This document shows, one piece after another, positions 1 through 10,505 of a DNA stretch of 64,000 nucleotides. The notes under the pieces were generated by a model. The model was not told the DNA's origin, ran no database searches, and worked only from the letters and a program-made list of their open reading frames with translations. How positions within the stretch are numbered: the stretch's first letter is position 1; the number at the start of each line of letters is the position of its first letter. Source of the DNA: Podospora pseudocomata (taxonomy: Eukaryota; Ascomycota; Sordariomycetes; Sordariales; Podosporaceae). The stretch covers positions 1,860,001 through 1,924,000 of the forward strand of contig NW_026946363.1 in assembly GCF_035222375.1 (NCBI RefSeq), given 5' to 3'. The position numbers and the translations under genes were made by a program.

Positions 1-628
1 GCGCATTGTCCGCATTCTACATAATTGTTCGTTTGGACCCTTTCCTGTCTCTCTATTCTTCCCCCAAGATTTCACTGGCCTTATTTCTGCCCCTGACTCT
101 TCTCCTGTCATTTGGAGTTGCCCTCGTTAGCATGCCCAGCTTGGTACCTGGAAGCTGCTTTTGACCTTCATGTCAGCCTCCTCCTCCTCCTCCTGACTCT
201 CCCTCCTGTGCCTGCCTCCACCAATATCCTCCCCTGATTGAGACGGCTTGCGGTGGTGACAATGGCATCTTCTACATTTTTTGGTTTATTTGGGCGGCTT
301 CATGCGCTATCGTTCTTGTTTCATTTACTTTGAATCCTGTTGCCATGTCACCTAACCACCACCGTCCACCTTTTCCGCCATGCTCCGCTGTGTTCCGCAG
401 AAACCATCTTTCTAACCCGCAATCATGTCGCCAAACAGAAGCTCCCGCTCTGCAAACCAAACAATAGTTTTTCGATTTATCTAGCAAGCGACAAACAAGT
501 CTCCCCAGACAACCGCAACAACGCAACCAGCGTCGACGGGCCCCCCGCAATAAAGAGCCACAAGCACCTTTGAATCTAGGGTGTCGCGCATCACCAAGAT
601 CCATCTGCTATTGATCCACCTCACCGCA
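1..628. other. Upstream region / leader of the ARS2 gene
   Basis: No supportable gene. The stretch is pyrimidine-rich with a CCT triplet run near 177-195 and several short open frames that share no recognisable family. It presumably carries the promoter and 5' leader of the ARS2-like gene that starts at 629. The left edge is cut by the window, so an upstream neighbour's end cannot be excluded. Confidence 0.5.
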
Positions 629-3378
629 ATGGATTACTATCGCGATTCGGCCCGCTCTCCGGGTGACCGCGCTTGGAGTGGCCGCGACGAACCGAGAATC
701 AAGGAGGACAGATCAGACAGTTTCTACCGGAGCAGATCTCCAGGTACGTTGCCTGGACACTTTTGTCTTTACGTTGACTAACCCGCTGCGCTCAGGGAAT
801 GACCGCAGTCGCCGTCGGTCGAGATCACCCCCTGCCGTTGATCGATACGAACCGAGAAGCCGCGGTGGCCGTGAGGACTATGCTAGTGGCAGAGATCGCG
901 GTGACCGCGACGACCGCCGCCGAATGGTTTCTCCCCCTGCGAATATCGACCGTTATGTCCCAGGTCAAGAAGCGGCTGCGCCCATGCCACTTGCAAACCC
1001 AATTCAAGATCCTTTGAAGCTGCCCTACCAGGTGGGCTTTTCCTACTTTGGCGAATGGTGGAGAGCGAACGAGAAAATCAAGGAGGAGAAGGAGCGACTC
1101 AGAACTGGTCGTCGCCGGGAGCCAGAGCGCGTTCGGAGTGCCCGCGAAGCCCAGGAGGAGCGAGACAAGGAAAAGGCCAAGATTCAAGTTGCCTATGACG
1201 CCTACAAGGAAGATCTTCAGGCCAAGATGGCTCAGAATTTCGTCAAGCTGCACAAAGAGGAGCAGTGGTTCAGGGAGCGCTACGTCCCGGGAATCAGGGA
1301 CGCCTTCCGCCAACAGTTGCAAGAGCACCGGCGTGAAGCATACGCTCAATGGGAGCAGGACCTCAACAATGGCGTCTTTGATGAACTTTCGTTGGAGGGC
1401 ATACCCAAGAGTGAGAGCAATGGTGCCGGTGGAGTTGTAGAAAAGGAGGAAGGTGAAGCCACCGCTGCTAGCGAGGTTCTCGGCGTCGGTGACCTGGTGC
1501 CCGTCAGTAGCGATGTAAGAGACGACAGTCTTTACCAGCCAACCTTACTCATCAAGACCATTGCCCCCTCGGTTAGTCGTCAGAATCTGGAGGCGTTTTG
1601 CAAAGAGTATCTCGGAGAAGGTGAGGGCGGGTTTAAGTGGTTGTCACTGAGCGACCCCAACCCCAGCAAACGCTTTCACCGTATTGGCTGGATTATGCTC
1701 AATCCCGCCTCCGAAGCGCCTGCGTCCGAGGATGGGGACACCAAAGATGAAGACGGGGACATCGAACCTCCCGTCATGTCAACTGCCGAGAAGGCCCTCG
1801 AAGCTATCAACGGCAAGACTGTCAAGGATGAGCAGCGAGGTGATTTCATCTGCCACGTTGGTGTGCACAACCCGCCGGCCAACCCAAGAAAGAAGGCCCT
1901 CTGGGATCTCTTCTCTGCTCCCGAGCGTATTCACAAGGACCTTGAGTTGGCCACAGATTTGATCCACAAGTTCGAAAGTGATTTCGGCTCTGATTTCAAT
2001 GCCAGTCTCCATATTGAGGAGCATGTCGAACAGTTGCGGGCTAACGGGCAACTCCAACCTGCTGTCGCTGCTGCTCCCGTCAAAAAGCCAAAGGTAGAGC
2101 GATCTCTCGATGCCGATGAAGCTATGGACGCAGAGGTTGAGGAGGGAGAGGAGGGAGCGGTCGATGATGGAGAAGATGAGGATGAAGGTATGGTGGACGA
2201 TGAAGTTGACGATATCGACTTGCTAGTTGCAAAGAAGCGACTTGATCTCTCCATCGAATATCTCCGCCGCACCTTCAACTTCTGCTTCTTCTGCGTGTTT
2301 GAAAGCGACTCTATCCATGAGTTGACGAGAAAGTGCCCCGGTGGCCATCTCCGTAGACCTCGCAGCACTCTCTCGTCCACTGCCAAAGCTGTTGCTCGAG
2401 CGAGCGCAAACGGCGACCCCTTCCCGTCCAAGAAGCGTAAGGAAGCGGAAGACGTCGAAGAGGGCGAGGCTCCCGAAGCTGAGCGCAAGTTTAAGACATC
2501 CTCCAAGACGGAGCAACAGCTCCAACGCGCCTACAACTGGGTGAGGACCTTTGAGGAGAAGATCAAGCAGATCCTTGCACCGGAAACTGTCGATCTCAGA
2601 AAGCTCGGTGGCAAACCGGTTGAGGATGCTGTCAACGATGAGCTTGGAAAGTATGTCAAGCAGGAGGATGAGCACAAGTGGCGCTGCCGAGTGCCTGAGT
2701 GTACAAAGCTCTTCAAGGAGGAGCATTTTTGGAAGAAGCACGTGGAGAAGCGTCATCCGGAGTGGCTGGATAAGCTCAAGGAAGAGGTAAGATTTTCGAT
2801 GATTTCATATGCCGGTGGTAGTGGCTAACAAACGGGTACAGTTCGAACTGGTCAATGCCTACGTTATTGACCCTGCGCATATTGCGCCTTCTCGTACCGA
2901 TGCCAACTCCAACGGGCACTTCCCTCCGTCCGGCGGCCAGCAGCCGACGGGCACTCCCCGCGGGTTCAATCTCCAGAACTACGCCATGAACAACATGCTC
3001 AACTTTGGGACCTTCCCAGCCATGCCTCTGCTCAACATGATGGGCGGTGCTGGCAACATGAATGCGGCTGGTTGGCAGCACGGAGGCGGCGATGATCGTG
3101 GTGGCGGTCCTATTCGACGGGGTGGCCCTCAGGGGGGCAACCGTCCTCAGAGCCGATCACACCCGTATGAACGCCGCGGTGGTAATCGACCCTATGGCGG
3201 TCCCGAGGGTGCTGGAGGCCCACCAGGAGGTCGTGGTCGTGGAGGCCCAAGTAACAGATGGGGTGACGGCGGTGTTACTACCACCGGTCCGCGTGAGGCT
3301 GTCCAGGGGCGCACCCTCAAGAGCTACGAAGACCTGGATCAGGTGTCCGGTGGTGGCGGTGGGGAGCTCAACTACTGA
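629..3378 (+). CDS. ARS2/SERRATE-like zinc-finger protein of nuclear RNA metabolism
   Basis: Exons 629-743, 796-2786 and 2842-3378 join in frame to give 880 residues. The ATG at 629 is chosen because exon 1 (Arg/Ser-rich) joins smoothly to the SR/RD-rich stretch of exon 2; reading through intron 1 gives no better start. Visible features: an RS/RD-rich N-terminus; then a SERRATE/ARS2 N-terminal region around 'GFSYFGEWWR' followed by a charged helix; acidic Glu/Asp-rich stretches; a single C2H2 finger (C669-x4-C674-x12-H687-x4-H692); and a Gly/Arg-rich tail with RGG-type repeats, mostly in exon 3. In the family, ARS2/SERRATE links the nuclear cap-binding complex to RNA processing and decay; S. 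pombe Pir2 acts with the exosome machinery. Function here is inferred from that architecture. It converges on CCT4 across a 1.4-kb spacer. Confidence 0.88.
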
Positions 3379-3510
3379 GAAAAGGTGATTTTCTCTTCGG
3401 CATCACCCCTAAGCTCCTCCCCCTCCGCTTGCAGTTTTGTTGTGGGCATGAAGTGTTGTTTTTCACACCGAGGCTAGCTCGACCAGAAACCAAGGTTTAA
3501 AGGGAAGGGG

Positions 3511-3562
<52 letters not shown>

Positions 3563-4804
3563 TTCGTTTCAGTTTGCGTTTCAGCTCATTTTTCAAATTA
3601 TTCTGCGTGTTTTTTTCTCTTTTCAAACTACCCGAGTTTCATTCCTATCACTGCACAATATCATATCGTACGTCGTCATTCATCACCCCCTCACAGTTTT
3701 TTTATTGCGTTTTGAGAAGTTTTTTTGTCGTGTACCATTAGGGAAGCACCCTCTTTCTTCTTTTTGGCTGGTTTCTCTCTACTACTAGTCGTCTTTTTGA
3801 TCTGGGTTTCTTAATTTGTCTTGAGGCGAAAATTGGCGAATAAGGGGCGGGGGGGTTATTCAGGTGTGCAGTTGGAGGTTTAGTTTTGTGTGTTGTTGTT
3901 TTTTTATCTCATTAAATATTACAAAATTGGCATTGTCAACATCATGTGCTGAGTGACTAGATTATGTTTGGGGTAGAAGTAGTTCATGACTTGATGTTGT
4001 TGGTTGTGAGGTCTATGATGTTGGGGACTGAATGCTTGGCTTTGACCCCCCCTCCTTTTTGGAAGTAAACAATTAACGTTAACCCCCCCCGGCAACCTAC
4101 CCTCAACCCGCAGAATCGGGTTTGAATGAATGAGGCGGTATCATGGTTTTGCGCACCACAGCAAAACCCCCTTCTTCTACACTCACTGTTGCCTTATTTC
4201 GGCTCTTGATGTATCAGACGCAGATGTGGTGGTCCTTGAAATTCAGTACGTCCCGCTTTACATGAGAATAGGTAGGCAAGACCTGAGCGCGAGTGACAGT
4301 TTAGATTGCAAATGTTGCTTCTGCCATAACGCTAACAAGGGGTTACACTACATGGTGGTGTCATGTCTGCACCCAAATTCCCAATGACCTTTTATTGTAC
4401 CTAACCGCGGCAGTTCACTTGGGTCGCATCTCTGGACAGGACCACGCCTAGCCCTCTCTCTGCACTTGTCGCTATTGTGCTTGATGACTATATTCTTTCC
4501 ATGTCAATTGAAGTGAGGGTACATAACGATACATACATCAAGGTATTTGAGGAGCTCCCTCCGCTATGACTACATAACAAATACACAGTAAACTTCTCAC
4601 AATCCTGGCAAGTTCATCAGATAAGATGATTAACACGATGGCATCCTTCATAGCCCGAGGCACTCTTATCACACACTTTTATCCCACATAGCAGAGCTAC
4701 ACATATATTCATTGCCCAGGGTATCTATCCCCCCAAGCAAACATTGTATATTCCATTTTTCATTATGATTTTTTAACCCTTTCTGTCACAAAAGTTAATG
4801 TAGT
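3379..4804. other. Convergent 3' spacer between ARS2 and CCT4
   Basis: This 1.4-kb stretch lies between two stop codons that face each other, so it should hold both 3' UTRs and poly(A) sites. It contains a 47-nt T run (listed separately) and AT-rich DNA with AATAAA/ATTAAA-like strings. I see no conserved coding sequence. Confidence 0.6.
3513..3559 (+). repeat. T47 homopolymer tract
   Basis: An unbroken run of about 47 T lies 134 nt after the ARS2 stop codon, so it would be a U-tract in that gene's 3' UTR if transcribed that far. Run length in an assembly is easily wrong because of slippage and base-calling. Confidence 0.85.
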
Positions 4805-6605
4805 CTACCTGCTCAAGGCGATATCATCAATCCGCAAAATCATCTTCACCGTCTCCGCCGCCAACTCAATCGCGCTCGTGCTCACCAACAATGGCTGCAG
4901 CACATTCTCCTTTGAAATATCCGAGTTGACACCCCCGCTCTTGATACTGACGCCAGCATTTTTCTCGCCCATCTCGTGCTTATGGCGCAGGGCAGTCACA
5001 ACCTTGATGCTGTTCAACCCGGCGTTCTCCGCAAGAGTAGTGGGAATAACCTCCATAGCGTCGGCAAAGGCCTTCCAGCAGATGGCCTCGGTGCCGGTCA
5101 AGGCACGTGCTTGCTTGTTGAGCTGGGCGGCAATTTCAATTTCGGCGGCACCGCCACCGGCGATGAGAGCCTTCTTCTTGACGAGGCAGCGGACGACGCA
5201 GAGGGCATCGTGGAGGGAGCGCTCAGCCTCGTCGAGGATGAGAGCGTTGGCGCCGCGGACGACGACTGAGATGGTCTTGCCGGTCGACTTGCAGCCGGTG
5301 ACCTTGACCATCTTGCTGCCAGAGGACTGAACCTCCTCAACAAGGTCAGCGGAGCCAAGCTTGTCCTCAGTGAAGCTGTCAATGTCGGCGATGGGCTTGC
5401 AGCCGGTGGACTTGCAGATGAACTCGACTTCGTCACGCTCAATGTCCTTGACGACGAGGATGCCGAGGCGCTGAAGGAAGTGGAGGGAGAGGTCGTTGAC
5501 GGCGTCGCGGAGGATAGACTTTTGAATGAAGAGAACGTTGCACTTGGCCTTCTTGATCTTCTTGACCATGTTGAGGAGGTACATGCGCTCCTCCTTGACG
5601 ATCTTGTCCATTTGTCTGTAGTCGTTGACCTGGATGGTGTTTTCCATCTGTTGCAGTGATTAGCTAACGTAGTCCCAGGTAGGAAAGCATAGTCATAGAG
5701 CATACATCAGGCTTAGGAGGGCTGAGCTGGAACTGAATAAGACCGATCTTGGCCTTCTCCATCCTTATGGGCCCTCCCGCGCTCTTGATCACTGGCTGTG
5801 TGAGAACCAAACCGTCCACCAACTCGCTGTCTTCTATCGTCCCGCCGACCTTCTTGATAATGCGAATATTCCTCAGGTCGACGTTATCTGCCGTCTTAAG
5901 GTCGATCGTCTTGGTAACAGCGTTGACGGCCATTGGGCCGAGGAGGTTGGAGTATTGGGACACAATCTTGGAGGACAGCGAGGTGTTGGCGGCTTGAAGG
6001 AGGGAGGAGGTGTCGGTAAGGGCGATAGGTTGTGACATCTCATGCAAGACCTTGACCGCGGCGGCGGCGGCTCTTTGGAAAGACTCTGAGATGACGGAGG
6101 GGTGGATGCCCTTGGCGAGAAGGCGGTCGGCGGCGCCCAACAAGCTGCCGCAGATAACGACGACTGAGGTGGTTCCGTCACCGGCTTCGACATCTTGGGC
6201 GTTGGAAAGTTGGACAAGCATCTTGGCTGTGGGATGCATGACGGCCATGCTCTTCAACATTGTGCTGCCATCGTTGGTGATGATGGTCTCCCCCTTTCCA
6301 CTGCGGATCATCTTGTCCATGCCCCTTGGGCCCAGCGATGTCCGGACGGCATCGGCAAGAGCTACGAATAGTTAGACCTGGAAGACACCGACGTATAGTA
6401 CTGTTGTATATAATTAGAGGCATACCTCTGGCGGCTACGATGTTGGCGGAACGGACGGCCAACGGCTTCTCCTTGTCCTATGGCGGGGGTCAGCCAGAGC
6501 TCCAGCGCGACTCGACGGAGCCCTGCAAATAGGGGCTGGCAGTTGGGTACATACCCTGAAGGTGGCATTGCTGGGACCAGCGGCGGCTGGTGCTACGGCA
6601 GCCAT
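4805..6605 (-). CDS. CCT4: T-complex protein 1 subunit delta (CCT4)
   Basis: Exons on the minus strand run 6605-6555, 6477-6426, 6361-5706 and 5647-4805, giving 533 residues, which matches the usual length of about 530. The protein is a group II chaperonin subunit: the N-terminal LGPRGMDK region (44-51), NDG (64-66), the ATPase motif GDGTTS (95-100), and a GGG near 417-419 in the C-terminal equatorial domain are all present. The conserved delta-subunit segment around '[12 protein letters not shown]' and 'QKSILRDAV' assigns it to CCT4 rather than another subunit. It would be one of eight subunits of the cytosolic TRiC ring that folds actin, tubulin and WD40 proteins. It is divergently transcribed from RPT1 across about 0.6 kb. 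Nothing looks damaged. Confidence 0.95.
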
Positions 6606-7226
6606 TTTGTAGATATGAAGGTTGGACCGAGGGGGGGGTACTCGGTCGAGGCGGTCAAGGGTTGTGCAGTTTGGCGGTGGTGGTGATGGTGGTGTTGCGA
6701 TAACTTATTAGTGCCCCTCTGTTTGCTTGTAGGCAGCTCCTTCTCCCCAGGCTACGCTTCAAAGGTGGGACGGGAATTTTTCCTGTCGGGTGCTGGAGTT
6801 CTTCCCGCCGCCAGCAGCTTCCCCCACTGTTTCCTTGGGGGGAGGTGGCCCGGGCGTTCACACGGCAGCCGGGGAACACCCAGTTCCACCGCGCTAGCTG
6901 TAATGGGACTAGGCCCCTTTCAGCCTCGCAGCCGGGGGAGCTCTGGGCGGGCCCAAGGCAGCATGGATTACGGAACTGCTGCTTGGTGTTGCTTCCTCTG
7001 CGTTCGTTGAATCCATGGCGACTTTCCCTCTCCCATCATCACCCAACCACCACACAACCACCACACAACCACCACACAACCACTTGACGACTATTCTGCA
7101 CCGAGGAATCGCTCCTGGTCCCAAGTAATAAGCGACTTCAACTAGTTTTGTCCGGTGCACTCTCTCCGATTTCCAAACACAAAACATTCCAGAAATCCAG
7201 CAGCTTACCCATCGACAGCCATCATC
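6606..7226. promoter_or_regulatory. Divergent promoter region between CCT4 and RPT1
   Basis: A 621-bp spacer separates the two start codons and must carry both promoters. It is GC-rich in the middle and contains a short tandem CCACCACACAA repeat near 7046-7083 just upstream of RPT1. I found no exact copy of the yeast proteasome element GGTGGCAAA; only GGTGGC is present (about 6845). Promoter activity is inferred from position. Confidence 0.5.
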
Positions 7227-8762
7227 ATGGTACGCATGTCCATTGACCCAGTCGTCGCTCGAGTTCCCACTCGTCGCCACCACCCGCTGCCAGCACTTTA
7301 GAAATGCTAACTTCTCTCTACTTTAGCCTTCTGCCACAGGTGCCAACTGGGAAAAGTACCAAAAGAAATTCGGCGATGACGAGATAGAAGAGAAGAAGAT
7401 CACGCCCCTCACCGATGAGTCCGTTGCCCTCGACCCACCAACACCGATGCGCAACTTGAGCTAACATCCGCAAAGAGATATCCAGGTTCTCAAGACCTAT
7501 GGCGCCGCGCCATATGGTTCCGCCATCAAGAAGCTAGAGCAGCAAATAAAGGAGAAGCAGCAGAGCGTGGATGACAAGATTGGTGTCAAGGTAGGCAGCG
7601 GTGCACTTGCGTCTAGCGGACCCAGAAACTTATACATGTTGTCTCTATACAGGAATCAGATACCGGTCTCGCACCACCTCACCTTTGGGATATCGCCGCC
7701 GATCGTCAACGAATGTCCGAGGAGCAACCTCTTCAGGTAGCGAGATGCACCAAGATTATTCAGGACGACAAGGACGAGGCGAAGTCGAAATATGTCATCA
7801 ACGTCAAGCAGATAGCAAAGTTTGTCGTGAATCTCGGCGAGCGCGTCAGTCCAACGGATATCGAAGAGGGAATGCGGGTTGGTGTCGACAGAAACAAGTA
7901 CCAGATCCTTCTCCCACTGCCGCCCAAGATCGACGCCAGTGTCACCATGATGACGGTCGAAGAGAAGCCCGATGTTACATACGGCGATGTTGGTGGTTGC
8001 AAGGAGCAGGTAGAAAAGCTCCGCGAGGTTGTCGAGATGCCCCTGCTTTCGCCCGAACGGTTCGGCAACTTGGGCATTGACCCCCCCAAGGGTGCCCTTC
8101 TTTACGGCCCTCCCGGTACCGGCAAGACCCTCTGCGCTCGTGCGGTAGCCAACCGAACAGACGCCACCTTCATCCGTGTGATTGGATCCGAGTTGGTTCA
8201 AAAGTACGTTGGTGAGGGTGCCAGGATGGTGCGTGAGCTGTTTGAGATGGCGCGGACGAAGAAGGCCTGCATTATCTTCTTTGACGAGATTGACGCCATT
8301 GGTGGTGCTCGTTTTGATGACGGTGCGGGCGGTGACAATGAAGTCCAGAGAACCATGCTGGAGCTCATTACTCAACTGGACGGTTTCGACGCTAGAGGCA
8401 ACATCAAAGTCATGTTTGCCACCAACAGACCTTCGACTCTCGACCCTGCTCTTATGAGACCGGGTCGTATCGACCGCAAGATTGAGTTCGCTCTTCCCGA
8501 TCTCGAGGGCCGGGCCAACATTCTGAGGATTCACGCCAAGAGCATGTCGGTGGAGAGGGACATCAGATGGGAACTCATCTCGCGGTTGTGCCCCAATGCT
8601 ACGGGTGCTGAGCTGCGCAGTGTGTGCACGGAGGCGGGCATGTTTGCTATCCGCGCGAGGAGGAAGGTGGCGACCGAGAAGGACTTCTTGGATGCGGTGG
8701 ACAAGGTGATCAAGGGTAACCACAAGTTTAACTCTACTGCGGCTTATGCGCAGTATAACTAA
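7227..8762 (+). CDS. RPT1: 26S proteasome regulatory ATPase subunit Rpt1
   Basis: Exons 7227-7229 (ATG alone), 7327-7418, 7476-7590 and 7653-8762 give 439 residues. The first coding exon is only the start codon; the second begins [11 protein letters not shown], as expected of fungal Rpt1. The AAA+ domain shows Walker A GPPGTGKT (222-229), Walker B FDEID (280-284), and an SRH region ending in the arginine-finger context RPGRIDR. The C-terminus ends QYN. The final residues, the N-terminal coiled coil and the '[17 protein letters not shown]' context point to Rpt1/PSMC2 rather than other Rpt paralogues. It would unfold and translocate substrates in the 19S base ring. Intron 2 uses the unusual donor GTCCGT; the join restores [11 protein letters not shown], a smooth family match. 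Upstream is the divergent CCT4 gene. Confidence 0.95.
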
Positions 8763-9683
8763 GAGGTTAAGGGGTTTGTTATGGGGAGCAGGGACGTTGT
8801 GTGTGTTTTCGGGTTGTGTATGACTAGAAAGGTTAGTAATTTACCTGAGAAAGTTGACTTAGAGTAGGGTGGGGGATGAAGTAGGAGTTGAAGACAATAA
8901 ACAAGCGAAGATTATGAACATGTTTGAAGTCTAGTGGTGTATTGAAATGTTTGTGGCTATATGTTAGCTTCAATTTGTTGCCTGCCATTTATACCTCTAC
9001 GCTGATGTCGTGAAAACGCTAAACCCACACGCAATGCTTTCCTCCCGTTGCTATGCTCATCATGCGTTTCCCACCTCTTGACTATGTACAAAGTCATAAC
9101 AAGTGAAAAGAACTATGTATCATAATCTACCCTCACATGCTGCTGCTGCTGGTCCGCTTTGGGGGCAGGTTCCTTTGCTGCCCAAACAAGTCTCCATTCC
9201 TAATCAAACCTCCTCCTACACATGGACCGTTCGTTTCCCCTTGTTGTGTGGGTATTTTCCAGCCATTATTATGTACAATTTCCTCAACAATATGCCCTCC
9301 TCCCCGGACAGGGCCTGTTTGTCCTCCTGGGCTGGGACCAACTTTGCGTGCTTCTATAAGCCTGATATTGGGATGTTTGTCGCCGGAGGGGGTAGTGTCG
9401 TTTCTTGCCGTGTCCTCCAATGTCACCCAGTAAACATCCCAAAGGGAACATTTGTCCAGATACACGCTTCTCTACCACATCAACATCCTTGTTGTTGGAA
9501 GGTGGTTTTTCGTCGTTCTGGGAGGTTGATCCTCCTCGTCGGTGGTGATAATCCAGCACTCGCCTCCTTCCTAGCCCCCATCCCTCATTAGGTACCGAAC
9601 CCAAAACCAGAATATATCCCCCTGTCAGAAACGCCCAAGATTCTTGCCTTTTATGTTTCCTCCGATACCATATTTTCCCCCTT
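8763..9683. other. Convergent 3' spacer downstream of RPT1
   Basis: The 0.9-kb spacer separates the RPT1 stop from the stop of the minus-strand Cys-rich gene. An AATAAA-like string sits near 8896 (acaataaac). Open frames on both strands here have Pro/Trp-rich, non-conserved translations and look like chance frames in the 3' UTR. Confidence 0.55.
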
Positions 9684-10505
9684 TCAACCGTCCACAAATG
9701 GTAAACACCCCAAACAAACCACATCCCCATCCTGGCCCCTTTCAACGCAACACCTGCTGCAGACCATCTTCCTGTGCCCAGCCCCACCCCCTTTTGTTGT
9801 CCAGCCTCCACTTTCTACTGGTGGTGGTGGTTGTTGCTCCTCAGCAGAATCAACATCAATCATTGTAAACGACGGCTCTGTCTGTAATGATAGTGGTGTT
9901 GGTGGTTGCTGGGACGGTGGACTCCAACCAAGACACTCCCTTATGCACACGTAGCACGTCCGCTGACCACATCCTTGACAATCGGCGAAGCTGTCCAGGT
10001 CGGATTTCTTGGTTGGTTTGCGGGAGCAGATGTGGCAGGGGGTTAGGAGGGAGGTTTTGCTGACTAGGTGTGGTCGGGGTTTTGCTGGGAGTGTTTCCTC
10101 TTCTTTTTGGTGGAATTTACTGGTGATATCGTGTTGTCTTTTGGGGTCAAGTTCAATGTCGACTGAGGTCATTCGTTGGCGTTTGGAAGAAAGGGGGATC
10201 ATTTTCCTGGTGGTGGTTGCCAGGGGGGATAGGTTGCTGCTGCTGCTGCTGCTGCTGCCATGGTGGTAGTGGTGGTAGTTGTCTGGGTAGATGTTGTGGT
10301 GGTGGTGGGAGCTGTAGACAGCATGGTTAGTGGCAGCGGCGGCAGCGGTGGAGTTCGCGAGAAGACTCGCGTACAATGTGAATTGCTGGGTGCTGTTATC
10401 GCGATCGTCGTCTCGTCTCCGCTTCTTGCACGGGACAGAGGAGGGGGACGAGGTGTTGGTGGTTTCTTGGGCGATGGACGGCATGTTGTTGTTCCCCTTG
10501 GCCAT
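9684..10505 (-). CDS. Cys-rich zinc-binding protein, His/Ser/Gln low-complexity N-terminus, function unknown
   Basis: I start at the first in-frame ATG (10505), giving 273 residues; the frame stays open without ATG to at least 10571, so an upstream exon or longer start is possible. The N-terminal half is low complexity: basic KKRRR (about 27-31, possible nuclear signal), poly-Ala, His runs and a Ser run. The C-terminal half has a dense cysteine cluster: C157-x2-C160, C176-x2-C179, C184-x2-C187-x3-C191, then C249-x2-C252-C253 and C264-x2-C267, which resembles a cross-braced zinc module (RING/PHD-like spacing) split by an insert. I recall similar uncharacterised proteins in filamentous ascomycetes but cannot name a function. 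A nuclear regulatory or scaffold role is a guess. Confidence 0.7.
   Translation of the reverse strand: MAKGNNNMPSIAQETTNTSSPSSVPCKKRRRDDDRDNSTQQFTLYASLLANSTAAAAATNHAVYSSHHHHNIYPDNYHHYHHGSSSSSSSNLSPLATTTRKMIPLSSKRQRMTSVDIELDPKRQHDITSKFHQKEEETLPAKPRPHLVSKTSLLTPCHICSRKPTKKSDLDSFADCQGCGQRTCYVCIRECLGWSPPSQQPPTPLSLQTEPSFTMIDVDSAEEQQPPPPVESGGWTTKGGGAGHRKMVCSRCCVERGQDGDVVCLGCLPFVDG

Noticed and set aside
7656-8723. 355-codon open frame on the minus strand opposite RPT1
   Set aside because: It mirrors the highly conserved RPT1 exon; its translation has no family and arises from codon-bias mirroring of a GC-rich coding exon.
9103-9591. 162-codon plus-strand frame after RPT1
   Set aside because: Lies in the convergent 3' spacer; Trp/Cys/Pro-rich translation without family.
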